The translations under genes and the position numbers were made by a program. Source: Flavobacterium tiangeerense (GTDB lineage: Bacteria > Bacteroidota > Bacteroidia > Flavobacteriales > Flavobacteriaceae). Taken from it: a DNA stretch of 64,000 nt. The notes below the pieces were generated by a model. The model worked only from the letters and a program-made list of their open reading frames with translations, was not told the origin of the DNA and did no database searches. The stretch lies in assembly GCF_007830355.1 (NCBI RefSeq), contig NZ_VLKO01000007.1:124001-188000 (forward strand), in the 5' to 3' direction. Shown here one piece after another: positions 35,687-43,830 of the stretch. The first letter of the stretch is position 1, and each line of letters opens with the position of its first letter.

Positions 35687-36574
35687 ATGAAATCATACAA
35701 AATACTAGATTTAATAGGTAACACGCCGTTAGTTGAATCTACAAACTTAATTGCCAATAAAAATATAAAACTATTATTGAAACTTGAGGGTAACAATCCT
35801 GGAGGAAGTGTTAAAGATAGAGCCGCATACAACATGATCAAATCGGCATTAGAACGAGGAGACATAAAAAAAGGCGACAAACTAATAGAGGCAACTAGTG
35901 GAAATACTGGAATAGCACTAGCGATGATTGCACAGTTATTTAATATTGAAATTGAGCTCATACTGCCCGAAGATTCTACCATAGAGCGCACACAAACCAT
36001 GCGTGCTTATGGAGCAACGGTTATTTTAACTCCAGCGGCAACCGGAATTATAGGATCAAGAGATTATGCTGATAAAAAAGTTGCTGAAGGTGGCTATATC
36101 ATGCTCAATCAGTTTGCAAATGATGACAACTGGAAAGCTCATTACAATACTACAGGTCCCGAAGTATGGAATGATACTGATGGAACGGTAACCCACTTTG
36201 TATCTGCAATGGGTACTACAGGAACTATAATTGGTACATCTACTTTTTTAAAAGAAAAAAATTCTGCCATTCAAATTGTGGGAGCACAACCTAGTGATGG
36301 TTCTCAAATACCTGGTATTAGAAAATGGCCACAGGAATATTTGCCTAAAATTTTTGATGCCAAAAAAGTAGACACAGTTATTGAAGTTTCAGAGCAAGAA
36401 GCCAGAGCCATGACCAAACGTTTAGCGCTTGAAGAAGGAATTTTTGCAGGAATGAGTAGCGGCGGATCAGTGGCCGCTGCGATAAAAATTGCCGAAAAGA
36501 TAGAATCTGGTGTTATTGTAGCAATCATTTGCGATCGTGGTGACCGTTATTTATCTTCGGATTTATTTGATTAA
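35687..36574 (+). CDS. cysM: Cysteine synthase CysM (O-acetylserine sulfhydrylase B)
   Basis: A 295-residue PLP enzyme. The PLP lysine is Lys43 in GGSVKDRAA. The CysM branch is identified by TTGPEVWND, SQIPGIRKWPQEYLP and the C-terminal ICDRGDRYLSSDLF, all characteristic of E. coli CysM. CysM can use sulfide and often thiosulfate (giving S-sulfocysteine) with O-acetylserine. It complements the CysK-type paralogue at 24460-25377. It stands alone with its own promoter, so the two synthases can be controlled separately. Confidence 0.95.
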   Translation: MKSYKILDLIGNTPLVESTNLIANKNIKLLLKLEGNNPGGSVKDRAAYNMIKSALERGDIKKGDKLIEATSGNTGIALAMIAQLFNIEIELILPEDSTIERTQTMRAYGATVILTPAATGIIGSRDYADKKVAEGGYIMLNQFANDDNWKAHYNTTGPEVWNDTDGTVTHFVSAMGTTGTIIGTSTFLKEKNSAIQIVGAQPSDGSQIPGIRKWPQEYLPKIFDAKKVDTVIEVSEQEARAMTKRLALEEGIFAGMSSGGSVAAAIKIAEKIESGVIVAIICDRGDRYLSSDLFD

Positions 36575-36679
36575 TTCTAAAAATCAATACAATCCAATGA
36601 AAAAAATATAGCCTCAAAATTATTATTATTTTGAATAAAAGATAGCTTTTCAATTGGTTTAATAGAAGCAACATATATC

Positions 36680-37321
36680 ATGGGGCAAAAAACACAAGCT
36701 CAAGACTGGGCCAATTTAAAAAAGTACCAAGAACAAAATTTACAACTTAAACCATCCCCAGCTGGAGAAAAAAGAGTTGTATTTATGGGTGACTCCATTA
36801 CTGAGTTTTGGAGCAGAATAAATCCGAGTTTTTTTGAATTAAAACCGTACATCAACCGCGGAATTAGTGGCCAAACAACACCTCAAATGCTCAAAAGGTT
36901 TAAAGCTGATGTTTTAGATTTAAACCCTGCTGTTGTTGTCATACTGGGTGGTGTAAATGATATTGCTGGAAATACTGGCCCAACTACGATCCAAAGGATT
37001 GCTTCAACTATTTTTGAAATGGAAGCTTTGGCTCAAGCCAATAAAATAAAAGTCATTTTATGTTCTGTTTTGCCTGCTTATGATTTTTCTTGGAGACCCA
37101 ATCAATTTCCTGCTGAAAAAATTATAGCCTTGAATCTTTTGATAAAAAAGTACGCATTAGAGAACGGTATATATTATCTTGATTATTTTGACGAAATGAA
37201 AGATGAGAAAAATGGACTCAAAAAAGAATATGGCCCAGACGGAGTACATCCCAACTTAGCAGGATATCAAGTAATGGGTCCTTTAGTTGAAGAAGCAATT
37301 CAAAAAGTTTTAGAAATTTAA
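36680..37321 (+). CDS. SGNH/GDSL-type hydrolase, signal peptide apparently lost
   Basis: A 213-residue esterase-like hydrolase. Family blocks are in order: MGDSITEFW (nucleophile Ser), GISGQTT, GGVNDIAGN and the catalytic DGVHPN. The N-terminus MGQKTQAQDW resembles the end of a signal peptide (cleavage after AQA), but no hydrophobic segment precedes it. Upstream in frame there is a stop, and an ATG at 36597 in another frame gives only MKKI before a stop. Either the protein is cytoplasmic here or the signal peptide has been destroyed by mutation. The substrate (acyl ester, sugar ester) is unknown. Confidence 0.85.
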   Translation: MGQKTQAQDWANLKKYQEQNLQLKPSPAGEKRVVFMGDSITEFWSRINPSFFELKPYINRGISGQTTPQMLKRFKADVLDLNPAVVVILGGVNDIAGNTGPTTIQRIASTIFEMEALAQANKIKVILCSVLPAYDFSWRPNQFPAEKIIALNLLIKKYALENGIYYLDYFDEMKDEKNGLKKEYGPDGVHPNLAGYQVMGPLVEEAIQKVLEI

Positions 37322-37330
37322 TCCATAAAA

Positions 37331-37357
37331 AAAACTCGAGTGTACAACTCGAGTTTT
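37331..37357. terminator. Terminator shared by the GDSL hydrolase and OsmC genes
   Basis: An 11-bp perfect stem, AAAACTCGAGT (37331-37341) with ACTCGAGTTTT (37347-37357), loop GTACA. A-runs and T-runs flank it on the proper sides for both convergent genes. Confidence 0.9.
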
Positions 37358-37376
37358 TTGTGAAACTATTTTTAGT

Positions 37377-37787
37377 TTACAATAGTGTTGCGGTACTAGA
37401 AATTGTTGCGTTCAGAACCTTAGAAACTGGACAGTTCTTTTCGGCTTTTTGAACTAATTCTTGAAAAGCATCTGCTGTTATGTCTGCAATTTTTGCATTA
37501 ACCGTAAGGTGAGATGTGGCAATGACACCATCTACAAAATCAATGTCACATTTTGTTTCAATATTTTCAATAGCAAATCCTTCCTCACCAATATATGCCG
37601 ATAGTTGCATCGTAAAACAACCAGCATGTGCAGCTGCTATTAACTCTTCGGGGTTTGTGCCCACACCTTCTTCAAAACGTGATTTAAAAGAATATTGCGT
37701 TTTATCAAGAGTAGTTGTTTGAGTAGTAAGCGTTCCATTTCCTTCTTTAAGTGAACCTTCCCAGTGTGCTGTTGCGTATCTTTTCAT
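37377..37787 (-). CDS. osmC: OsmC-family peroxiredoxin
   Basis: A 136-residue thiol peroxidase that reduces organic hydroperoxides. The two catalytic cysteines are present in the normal contexts AAHAGCFTM and [10 protein letters not shown], with the preceding segment [14 protein letters not shown]. The length is typical of the OsmC subgroup. A minus-strand -7 box (TAAATTTG, 37817-37810) lies 23 bases upstream of the start. Induction by stress is common for the family, but no specific operator is visible. Confidence 0.93.
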   Translation of the reverse strand: MKRYATAHWEGSLKEGNGTLTTQTTTLDKTQYSFKSRFEEGVGTNPEELIAAAHAGCFTMQLSAYIGEEGFAIENIETKCDIDFVDGVIATSHLTVNAKIADITADAFQELVQKAEKNCPVSKVLNATISSTATLL

Positions 37788-37955
37788 AATGCTTTTTTTA
37801 GTGTTTTACCAAATTTACAAAACCAAAACAAACGTAACTGCTAATAAAATATTAATTAACGTAACTTTAGGCATGTACCTATAGTTCAAAAAAACTTCCT
37901 GAAAAATGTCTTGGATAAAATTTGTGAAAGACATCCTAAAATAATATAATTTGAT

Positions 37956-37963
37956 TATGTTTG
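37956..37963 (+). promoter_or_regulatory. -7 promoter box of the CPBP protease gene
   Basis: TATGTTTG fits TAnnTTTG and lies 62 bases before the ATG at 38026. The 238-bp gap between OsmC and CPBP genes otherwise shows only AT-rich sequence. Confidence 0.35.
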
Positions 37964-38025
37964 TTTGATAAATATCTTACGATTTGTTTAAAATCGATCA
38001 GGTAATACCCGTTAACCAAAAAACT

Positions 38026-39336
38026 ATGAGCCACTCTTTCTCCGAGAATATTAATGAAAATTTAAAAAATTTCATTTCTTTTTTAAAAAACCCAACAGAT
38101 CAAAAAGGAGTTGAACTAACTTTTTTAGAACGACTTAAAAACGTACTTGCTTTTATTATACTTGAGATGCCTGTTTTACTACTGATGATAGGCATCATTA
38201 GCGGACTAGAGAAGCTTGAATGGATTGATACTGAAAATCATTCGATTCAAGAAATGATGAAAACAATACCAATTCCATTGTTTTTTATTTTAGCTGTATT
38301 TATAATTCCACTTTTTGAAGAATTAATTTTCAGGTTGTATTTACGATATCAGTACAATAGTGTTATTCAAATTATCCTAGGATTTGCCTCTTTTGGTGGT
38401 ACAGCAGCGCGACAAAAAACAAACGACAAACTGCAAACCATTTGGACAAAATACTATGCTACAGTTTTCTTTTTCTCGGCCTTGTTGTTTGGTTTCTTTC
38501 ACATTTTCAATTTCGAAATAACCGTAAATGTATTATTGTTATCACCACTTTTAGTAGCTCCACAAATTATGATGGGACTTATAACCGGTTTCTTGAGAGT
38601 AAAACAAGGTTTTTTAGCAGGATACATGATGCATGCCATTCATAATGCTATTTTTATAGGAATTTCAATCCTTGGGATGAATAGTATGATGATTAATGTT
38701 GATGAAAACACCCCTAAATACAGCATTAAAATAGAGCAAAACAAGGATGCTTTTTCTGACGCATCTTATAAAAACTATGTGGACAGTTTAGCGTACACTA
38801 ATACAACCATTAAAACTTTGCTAGCGCCGGTGTTACAAACTAGTGAACAATTAATAGATGTGAACGATTCTCTGGAAACAACAAAAAGTTATAATTTTCA
38901 TTTTAAAAATAAAACAAAAGACACGCTACAAACAAGAAAACTAGCTCTTGAGCAACTCAAAAAACATTTGGGTTTCACCATTATCAAAAAAAATATTGAA
39001 AAAGAAAGTTGGAATATGAGCATTGTAAATCCGGCTTTGTTAGCAAAAAGTTTGGCAACCGACCCAAAAATCACAACTTCTACAACAATCTCTCCTAAAG
39101 AAATTCGTATCGAAAATGGAACGTTAGCTGCTCTAGCATCTTCCATTAGCAACCACAAAAACATATTATTTAACGATCAAACTCCTAACACAAAAAACAA
39201 GTACAACATTACTCTAAACTCAGATAGTTTAGATAAGATAATCCAGCAGCTAGAATCTCAATACGGTTTAAAAGTCGTAAAAACTAAGGAGAAAAAAGAA
39301 GAATACCTGGTTGAATTCAAAGAAAATAAAGAGTAA
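38026..39336 (+). CDS. CPBP-family intramembrane protease with C-terminal DUF3738-like extension
   Basis: A 436-residue membrane protein. The N-terminal half is a CPBP (CAAX protease/bacteriocin-processing) domain: EEIxR-type motif EELIFR (Glu98, Glu99, Arg103), the FGFFH motif near 158 and MMHAIHNAIF near 200, giving a complete glutamate intramembrane protease site. The C-terminal part (about 230-436) is soluble. It ends in a region with the layout of DUF3738 (AALASSISNHKNILFND, later KYNITLNSDSLDKIIQQLESQYGLKV). The ATG at 38026 is chosen over the TTG at 37984. The role of the extension is unknown. Confidence 0.82.
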   Translation: MSHSFSENINENLKNFISFLKNPTDQKGVELTFLERLKNVLAFIILEMPVLLLMIGIISGLEKLEWIDTENHSIQEMMKTIPIPLFFILAVFIIPLFEELIFRLYLRYQYNSVIQIILGFASFGGTAARQKTNDKLQTIWTKYYATVFFFSALLFGFFHIFNFEITVNVLLLSPLLVAPQIMMGLITGFLRVKQGFLAGYMMHAIHNAIFIGISILGMNSMMINVDENTPKYSIKIEQNKDAFSDASYKNYVDSLAYTNTTIKTLLAPVLQTSEQLIDVNDSLETTKSYNFHFKNKTKDTLQTRKLALEQLKKHLGFTIIKKNIEKESWNMSIVNPALLAKSLATDPKITTSTTISPKEIRIENGTLAALASSISNHKNILFNDQTPNTKNKYNITLNSDSLDKIIQQLESQYGLKVVKTKEKKEEYLVEFKENKE

Positions 39337-39394
39337 TAATTAATATCTTTTGTAAAAACTTGAGAAACTTAAAATTGCCTTTTTCTAAAAAAAA

Positions 39395-40447
39395 TTACTT
39401 AAGATTTAACCTCACAGAAAAAGTAGAACCTTGATTCATGCCATTGCTTTCTGCATAAATGTGACCTTTATATTTTTCTATGATTTTTTTACACAAATAC
39501 AACCCTATTCCTGTTGAGGCTTCATTATTTGTCCCTAAACGGCTTTTTGATGTGAACTTATCAAATAAATGCTCAATATCTTGGCTTTTAAATCCCAAAC
39601 CAGTATCTGTGACTTGAATAAGAATAGTTTTATTGTCTTGTATCAAATTTATTCTGATAATACTGTCTGGAAACGAAAACTTAATAGCATTATCAGTAAG
39701 GTTAATTAAAACACGCACTAATAAATCCTCATCTAAATGAATTAAGGTAGTAGGCAACTGTGTTGCATATTCTAAAGTACAATTTTTAGAAATCAATTTT
39801 GCGGCTAACTGGCCTGAAACTTTACTTAAAACAGTATTGAAATCTATTTGGTTTACAAAATATTCTTTTTTTGATATTTCGTCTTCATCACGTATCAGTG
39901 TAATTAAAGTTTCAATGAATGCAAGTTGCTGATTAGTCGAATCTGTGATTAAATTGGAATACTCTGCTATTAATTCAGAGGGATTTTCATTTAAAATTAA
40001 TGTAGAAAGCCCCTGAGAATTAGCAGCAAAACCTCGTAAGTCATGTGATAACAAATAGATTAAATCTTGTTTATCATTAATATAAGCTTCATAATCTGCT
40101 ATAGAGGATTGAATATTGGCCAATAACAATCCTGTTTCATCTTGAAAATGAGTTGGTAAATTAGGTATGATTCTATTGTTTCTATACTCTACTAATGCGC
40201 TAGAGGCAAGCTCAATAGGCTTTATTAATTTTTTGAGCACTAGCAAAGTTATTAATGTTGCAAGTAATGTGAATATTAAAGTAACTACTAGAATCATTAT
40301 AGATTGCAATTCTTGGTTTCCAAAAAGAAGAAAAAGTGAAACTCCTATTAGTGGAATGTGAATTCCTAAAAAAGCAACAAAAAGAAATTTACTCGCATAT
40401 TTTTTTCTCAAAAAAGGAATCGCATTCAATTTTTCATAAAGCTTCAT
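39395..40447 (-). CDS. Membrane sensor histidine kinase
   Basis: A 350-residue kinase with two adjacent transmembrane helices (about 20-42 and 48-72) and almost no periplasmic loop, so it probably senses membrane or intracellular cues. A short HAMP-like linker (KPIELASSALVEYRNN) leads to HisKA with His135 in YLLSHDLRGF. The HATPase has N box TDNAIKFSF, G1 DTGLGF and G2 TGIGLYLCKKII. No response regulator is adjacent, so it is an orphan. It is convergent with the CPBP gene with only 58 bases between them. Confidence 0.92.
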   Translation of the reverse strand: MKLYEKLNAIPFLRKKYASKFLFVAFLGIHIPLIGVSLFLLFGNQELQSIMILVVTLIFTLLATLITLLVLKKLIKPIELASSALVEYRNNRIIPNLPTHFQDETGLLLANIQSSIADYEAYINDKQDLIYLLSHDLRGFAANSQGLSTLILNENPSELIAEYSNLITDSTNQQLAFIETLITLIRDEDEISKKEYFVNQIDFNTVLSKVSGQLAAKLISKNCTLEYATQLPTTLIHLDEDLLVRVLINLTDNAIKFSFPDSIIRINLIQDNKTILIQVTDTGLGFKSQDIEHLFDKFTSKSRLGTNNEASTGIGLYLCKKIIEKYKGHIYAESNGMNQGSTFSVRLNLK

Positions 40448-40665
40448 AGGCGTCTATTTTAAGTAATCGATAGTGCAAAATTCGGTAAATAAATTAAAAA
40501 CTGAGCTGTTCTTTTCTATAAATATTTATAAAAACTTGTATCATTTTTAAAAAAAATATTGAAAAAAAACCACAACAGTGGCATCTCTTTTCTTATTCAT
40601 TGGCTTTAATTGACTAAAATTGAAAAATATTTGTAAAATTGAATTTATAAAACCTTTCAATCACT

Positions 40666-40673
40666 TATTTTTG
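40666..40673 (+). promoter_or_regulatory. rlmD promoter, four bases from the start codon
   Basis: TATTTTTG (TAnnTTTG) ends 4 bases before the ATG at 40678, and a TTG at 40639-40641 lies 24 bases upstream as a possible -33. The transcript would be leaderless or nearly so. Confidence 0.5.
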
Positions 40674-40677
40674 CGCT

Positions 40678-42090
40678 ATGGCTAAGAAAAATACAGACAA
40701 AGTTGTCTTTCATCAAATAAAAGTCCTTGATGCTGGTGCAAAAGGCGTTTCGGTAGCAAAAGCACCGGATGGTAAAGTAGTTTTTATCCCGAATGTAGTT
40801 CCGGGAGATGTAGTAGATGTGCAAACTTTCAAGAAACGCAAAGCGTATTATGAGGGTAAAGCAGTTCATTTTCATGAGTTTTCAGAGCATCGTGTAGATC
40901 CTATCTGTGAGCACTTTGGTGTTTGTGGAGGGTGTAAATGGCAAAACATGAACTACAATCAACAATTGGTTTTCAAACAAAACGAAGTCAAAAACCACTT
41001 GCAACGTATTGGAAAAATAGAACTTCCAGAATTTGAATCAATTTTAGGTTCTGAGAAAAAGTTTTTTTACAGAAATAAAATGGAATTTTCGTTTTCAAAT
41101 AGCCGTTGGTTAACCGAAGCTGAAATTGGAAGCGACGAAAATTTAGGAAATAGAAATGCACTTGGATTTCACATCCCTAAAATGTGGGATAAAATTCTAG
41201 ACATCAATAAATGTCATTTACAAGAAGATCCTTCAAACGCTATTCGTAATGAAGTTAGAGATTTTGCAAATGCAAATGGATTAACTTTCTTTAACCCCAG
41301 AGCACACGAGGGTTTGTTACGTACCTTAATGTTACGTACCGCTTCAACGGGTGAGATTATGGTATTGATTCAATTTTTCGAAAATGACAAGGCCAACAGA
41401 GAGTTGATTTTAGATCATCTTTACGAAAAGTTTCCGCAAATTACATCGTTACAATACGTAGTTAACAATAAAGCAAATGATACTTTGTACGATACGGATA
41501 TCAAGTTATACAAAGGAAGAGATTACATTCTAGAAGAAATGGAAGGGTTGAAATTTAGCATTAATGCCAAATCTTTTTACCAAACCAACTCAGACCAAGC
41601 TTACGAATTGTACAAAATCACAAGAGATTTTGCAGGTTTAACAGGAAATGAAGTAGTGTATGACTTGTATACTGGAACAGGAACTATCGCCCAATTTGTT
41701 TCTAAAAAAGCTAAAAAAGTAATTGGTGTAGAAAGTGTCCCAGATGCTATAAAAGATGCAAAAGCTAATGCCGTTCGAAATGAGATCACGAATTGTGAGT
41801 TCTTTGTTGGAGACATGAAAGTGGTGTTTAATGATGCGTTTATAGCACAACATGGTCACCCAGATGTCATTATTACCGATCCACCTAGAGATGGTATGCA
41901 CAAAGATGTTATTGAACAAATCTTAAAAATTGCTCCAGAAAAAGTGGTTTATGTAAGTTGTAACTCGGCTACTCAAGCACGCGATTTAGCCTTAATGGAT
42001 GAGAAATACAAGGTAACTCGTGTACGTCCTGTGGATATGTTTCCGCAAACGCATCATGTAGAAAATGTGGTTTTATTAGAAAGAAGATAG
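40678..42090 (+). CDS. rlmD: 23S rRNA (uracil(1939)-C5)-methyltransferase RlmD
   Basis: A SAM-dependent enzyme that makes m5U in 23S rRNA. The 470 residues show a TRAM domain (1-65) and a [4Fe-4S] site with Cys77, Cys83 and Cys86 in CEHFGVCGGC plus a later Cys in NKCHLQ. The methyltransferase core has YDLYTGTGTI, TDPPRDGM and the nucleophile motif VSCNSATQARD. The start MAKKNTDKVV matches the family, and the promoter box is only four bases away. The next two genes (DUF6452, DUF6048) follow on the same strand with no terminator, a grouping typical of Flavobacteriia. Confidence 0.95.
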   Translation: MAKKNTDKVVFHQIKVLDAGAKGVSVAKAPDGKVVFIPNVVPGDVVDVQTFKKRKAYYEGKAVHFHEFSEHRVDPICEHFGVCGGCKWQNMNYNQQLVFKQNEVKNHLQRIGKIELPEFESILGSEKKFFYRNKMEFSFSNSRWLTEAEIGSDENLGNRNALGFHIPKMWDKILDINKCHLQEDPSNAIRNEVRDFANANGLTFFNPRAHEGLLRTLMLRTASTGEIMVLIQFFENDKANRELILDHLYEKFPQITSLQYVVNNKANDTLYDTDIKLYKGRDYILEEMEGLKFSINAKSFYQTNSDQAYELYKITRDFAGLTGNEVVYDLYTGTGTIAQFVSKKAKKVIGVESVPDAIKDAKANAVRNEITNCEFFVGDMKVVFNDAFIAQHGHPDVIITDPPRDGMHKDVIEQILKIAPEKVVYVSCNSATQARDLALMDEKYKVTRVRPVDMFPQTHHVENVVLLERR

Positions 42091-42127
42091 ACACTTTAAT
42101 CCTATTAGGGAAAATATTACAATGTAA

Positions 42128-42649
42128 ATGAAAAAAATAATTTTATTCGTATTTGCTCTAGCACTCTCTTTCTCAAGCTGTGAAAAAGACGATATCTGCG
42201 ATCCAAAAACCCCTACAACCCCAAGATTAATAATTGAATTTTTCGATTTTGAAAACCCATCAATAAAGAAAAATGTAACTAATTTGAAAGTGTTAGGTGA
42301 AGGCAAGACTGATGGAATTTTATTTAACGGTAGCCAAACCACAAACGGTACTAGTATTGCAATTCCACTAAAAACGGTAGGAAACTCAACGAGTTTTAGT
42401 TTTACACTAAACTCGGGAAATCCAAATCTAGCATTAGTTGATGAAGATATTATCCGTTTCAATTATACAACACAGGAACTTTTTGTTTCAAGAGCATGCG
42501 GGTACAAAAGCATTTTTACATTAGACCCAACAACACCTTATACCCATACTGATGCATCAGCTGCAAATCAAAAATGGATCAAGTTCATATCAGTTGAAAA
42601 AAATAACATCGAAAACGAAAATGAAACACATATTAAGATCTTTTTTTAG
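42128..42649 (+). CDS. DUF6452 family lipoprotein
   Basis: A 173-residue lipoprotein: signal peptide with lipobox LSFSSC (Cys18), then EKDDIC. The stretch after the lipidated Cys (CEKDD) resembles the lipoprotein export signal described in Capnocytophaga and Flavobacterium, so surface exposure is plausible. The mature part is beta-rich and includes CGYKSIFTLDP. Its function is unknown. It lies 37 bases after rlmD and its last 29 bases overlap the start of the DUF6048 gene. Confidence 0.85.
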   Translation: MKKIILFVFALALSFSSCEKDDICDPKTPTTPRLIIEFFDFENPSIKKNVTNLKVLGEGKTDGILFNGSQTTNGTSIAIPLKTVGNSTSFSFTLNSGNPNLALVDEDIIRFNYTTQELFVSRACGYKSIFTLDPTTPYTHTDASAANQKWIKFISVEKNNIENENETHIKIFF

Positions 42650-43457
42650 TTTTTTTCTCGTTTTATCGTTTGCTGTAATGCAAGCTCAAGAAACAACACC
42701 CAAAGGAGCAGTACCAAAACCTATTGCCCCGCAAAAAACTACACTCGAAAAACAAACAAAAAAGGAGCCTTTACAACTAGTCCCGACTGATGTTAAGACC
42801 GAAAAAAAAAATTCAGTTGCAGCTAAAACTGATCGATATGGAATTCGTGTAGGTTTAGATTTGTATAAAGTAACTCGTGCACTTTATGACAAAGATTATA
42901 AGGGATTAGAACTTGTGGGTGATTACAGACTGACAAAAAGGTACTTTTTAGCTGCCGAACTTGGAAACGAAAATAAAACCACAGCTGATGATCGCGTCAA
43001 CTTTACCACAAAAGGAAGTTACATAAAAGCAGGTTTTGATTACAATGCATATGAAAACTGGCTGGATATGGAAAACATCATTTCAATTGGTCTTCGTTAT
43101 GGTTTTAGCACGTTCAATCAGCAGTTAAACAATTACCGCATATATAATGCCAATCCGTACTTTCAAGAAACACCGATTATAAACTCAGGACAAAAATTTA
43201 ATGGTTTGTCAGCTAGTTGGATTGAAGTTGTTGCGGGTATAAAAGCAAAAGTATTTAACAATGTTTTTATGGGCTTCAGCCTTCGTTTGAATCGATTGGT
43301 AACTAATAAAGAGCCCGAGAATTTCTCTAACTTATACATTCCGGGATTTAATAGAACGTACGATGGGAGTTTTGGAGTAGGATTCAATTATACAGTAACG
43401 TACTTTGTTCCTATTTATAAAAAGAAAATAAAGCCAGCTGTAGTACCAAAAAAGTAG
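42621..43457 (+). CDS. DUF6048 family outer-membrane beta-barrel protein
   Basis: A 278-residue exported protein with signal peptide (about 1-22, MQAQE at its end), a Lys/Pro/Thr-rich linker, and a beta-barrel-like domain (about 75-270) starting RYGIRVGLDLYK. It ends in VTYFVPIYKKK. The ATG at 42621 is chosen because it starts MKHILRSFFSFFLV, and an ORF opening 69 bases earlier has no signal peptide. It overlaps the DUF6452 gene by 29 bases. The pairing suggests the lipoprotein and the barrel work together, but that is inference. Confidence 0.85.
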   Translation: MKHILRSFFSFFLVLSFAVMQAQETTPKGAVPKPIAPQKTTLEKQTKKEPLQLVPTDVKTEKKNSVAAKTDRYGIRVGLDLYKVTRALYDKDYKGLELVGDYRLTKRYFLAAELGNENKTTADDRVNFTTKGSYIKAGFDYNAYENWLDMENIISIGLRYGFSTFNQQLNNYRIYNANPYFQETPIINSGQKFNGLSASWIEVVAGIKAKVFNNVFMGFSLRLNRLVTNKEPENFSNLYIPGFNRTYDGSFGVGFNYTVTYFVPIYKKKIKPAVVPKK

Positions 43458-43463
43458 TATAAA

Positions 43464-43517
43464 AAAATGCACATTCATTATTAGAACTTAAAAAAGTAAT
43501 AAGTGAATGTGCATTTT
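43464..43517. terminator. Terminator after the rlmD cluster
   Basis: A 14-bp perfect stem, AAAATGCACATTCA (43464-43477) with TGAATGTGCATTTT (43504-43517), lies between convergent genes. Confidence 0.85.
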
Positions 43518-43549
43518 ATATTTAAAAATAAAACTTATAGGATTTTATA

Positions 43550-43786
43550 CTACCCTATTTCCTTGAATCCTTTAATGAAAATCCATTTCATATATAATTT
43601 TTCACCGTCTTTTGTTTGTACGGCTTGAAATTTTGGAGCTACTAAAGTTCCTATTACAAATGCAGTTATTGGAATCCAAAAACCAGTTAAATTAGTGTAC
43701 ATAGCAATAGCATATCTTGCAGCGATAAATAAAACCGCAAAGCTTGCTAGTTGATATACAAATGCTTGTATTTGCTTTTTTGTCAT
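43550..43786 (-). CDS. Small membrane protein, 78 aa
   Basis: A short protein with two hydrophobic segments (about 10-28 and 34-50), the sequence GFWIPITAFVIGTLVAPKFQAVQ and a basic C-terminus ending FIKGFKEIG. The function is unknown. It lies 44 bases downstream of the RlmL-like gene and is probably co-transcribed with it. It ends next to the shared terminator. Such small hydrophobic proteins are common in Flavobacterium, but I cannot assign a family. Confidence 0.7.
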   Translation of the reverse strand: MTKKQIQAFVYQLASFAVLFIAARYAIAMYTNLTGFWIPITAFVIGTLVAPKFQAVQTKDGEKLYMKWIFIKGFKEIG

Positions 43787-43830
43787 TTTTTATAAGTCTT
43801 AAAGTTTTAAAGTAAAAAATTCGATATTAC

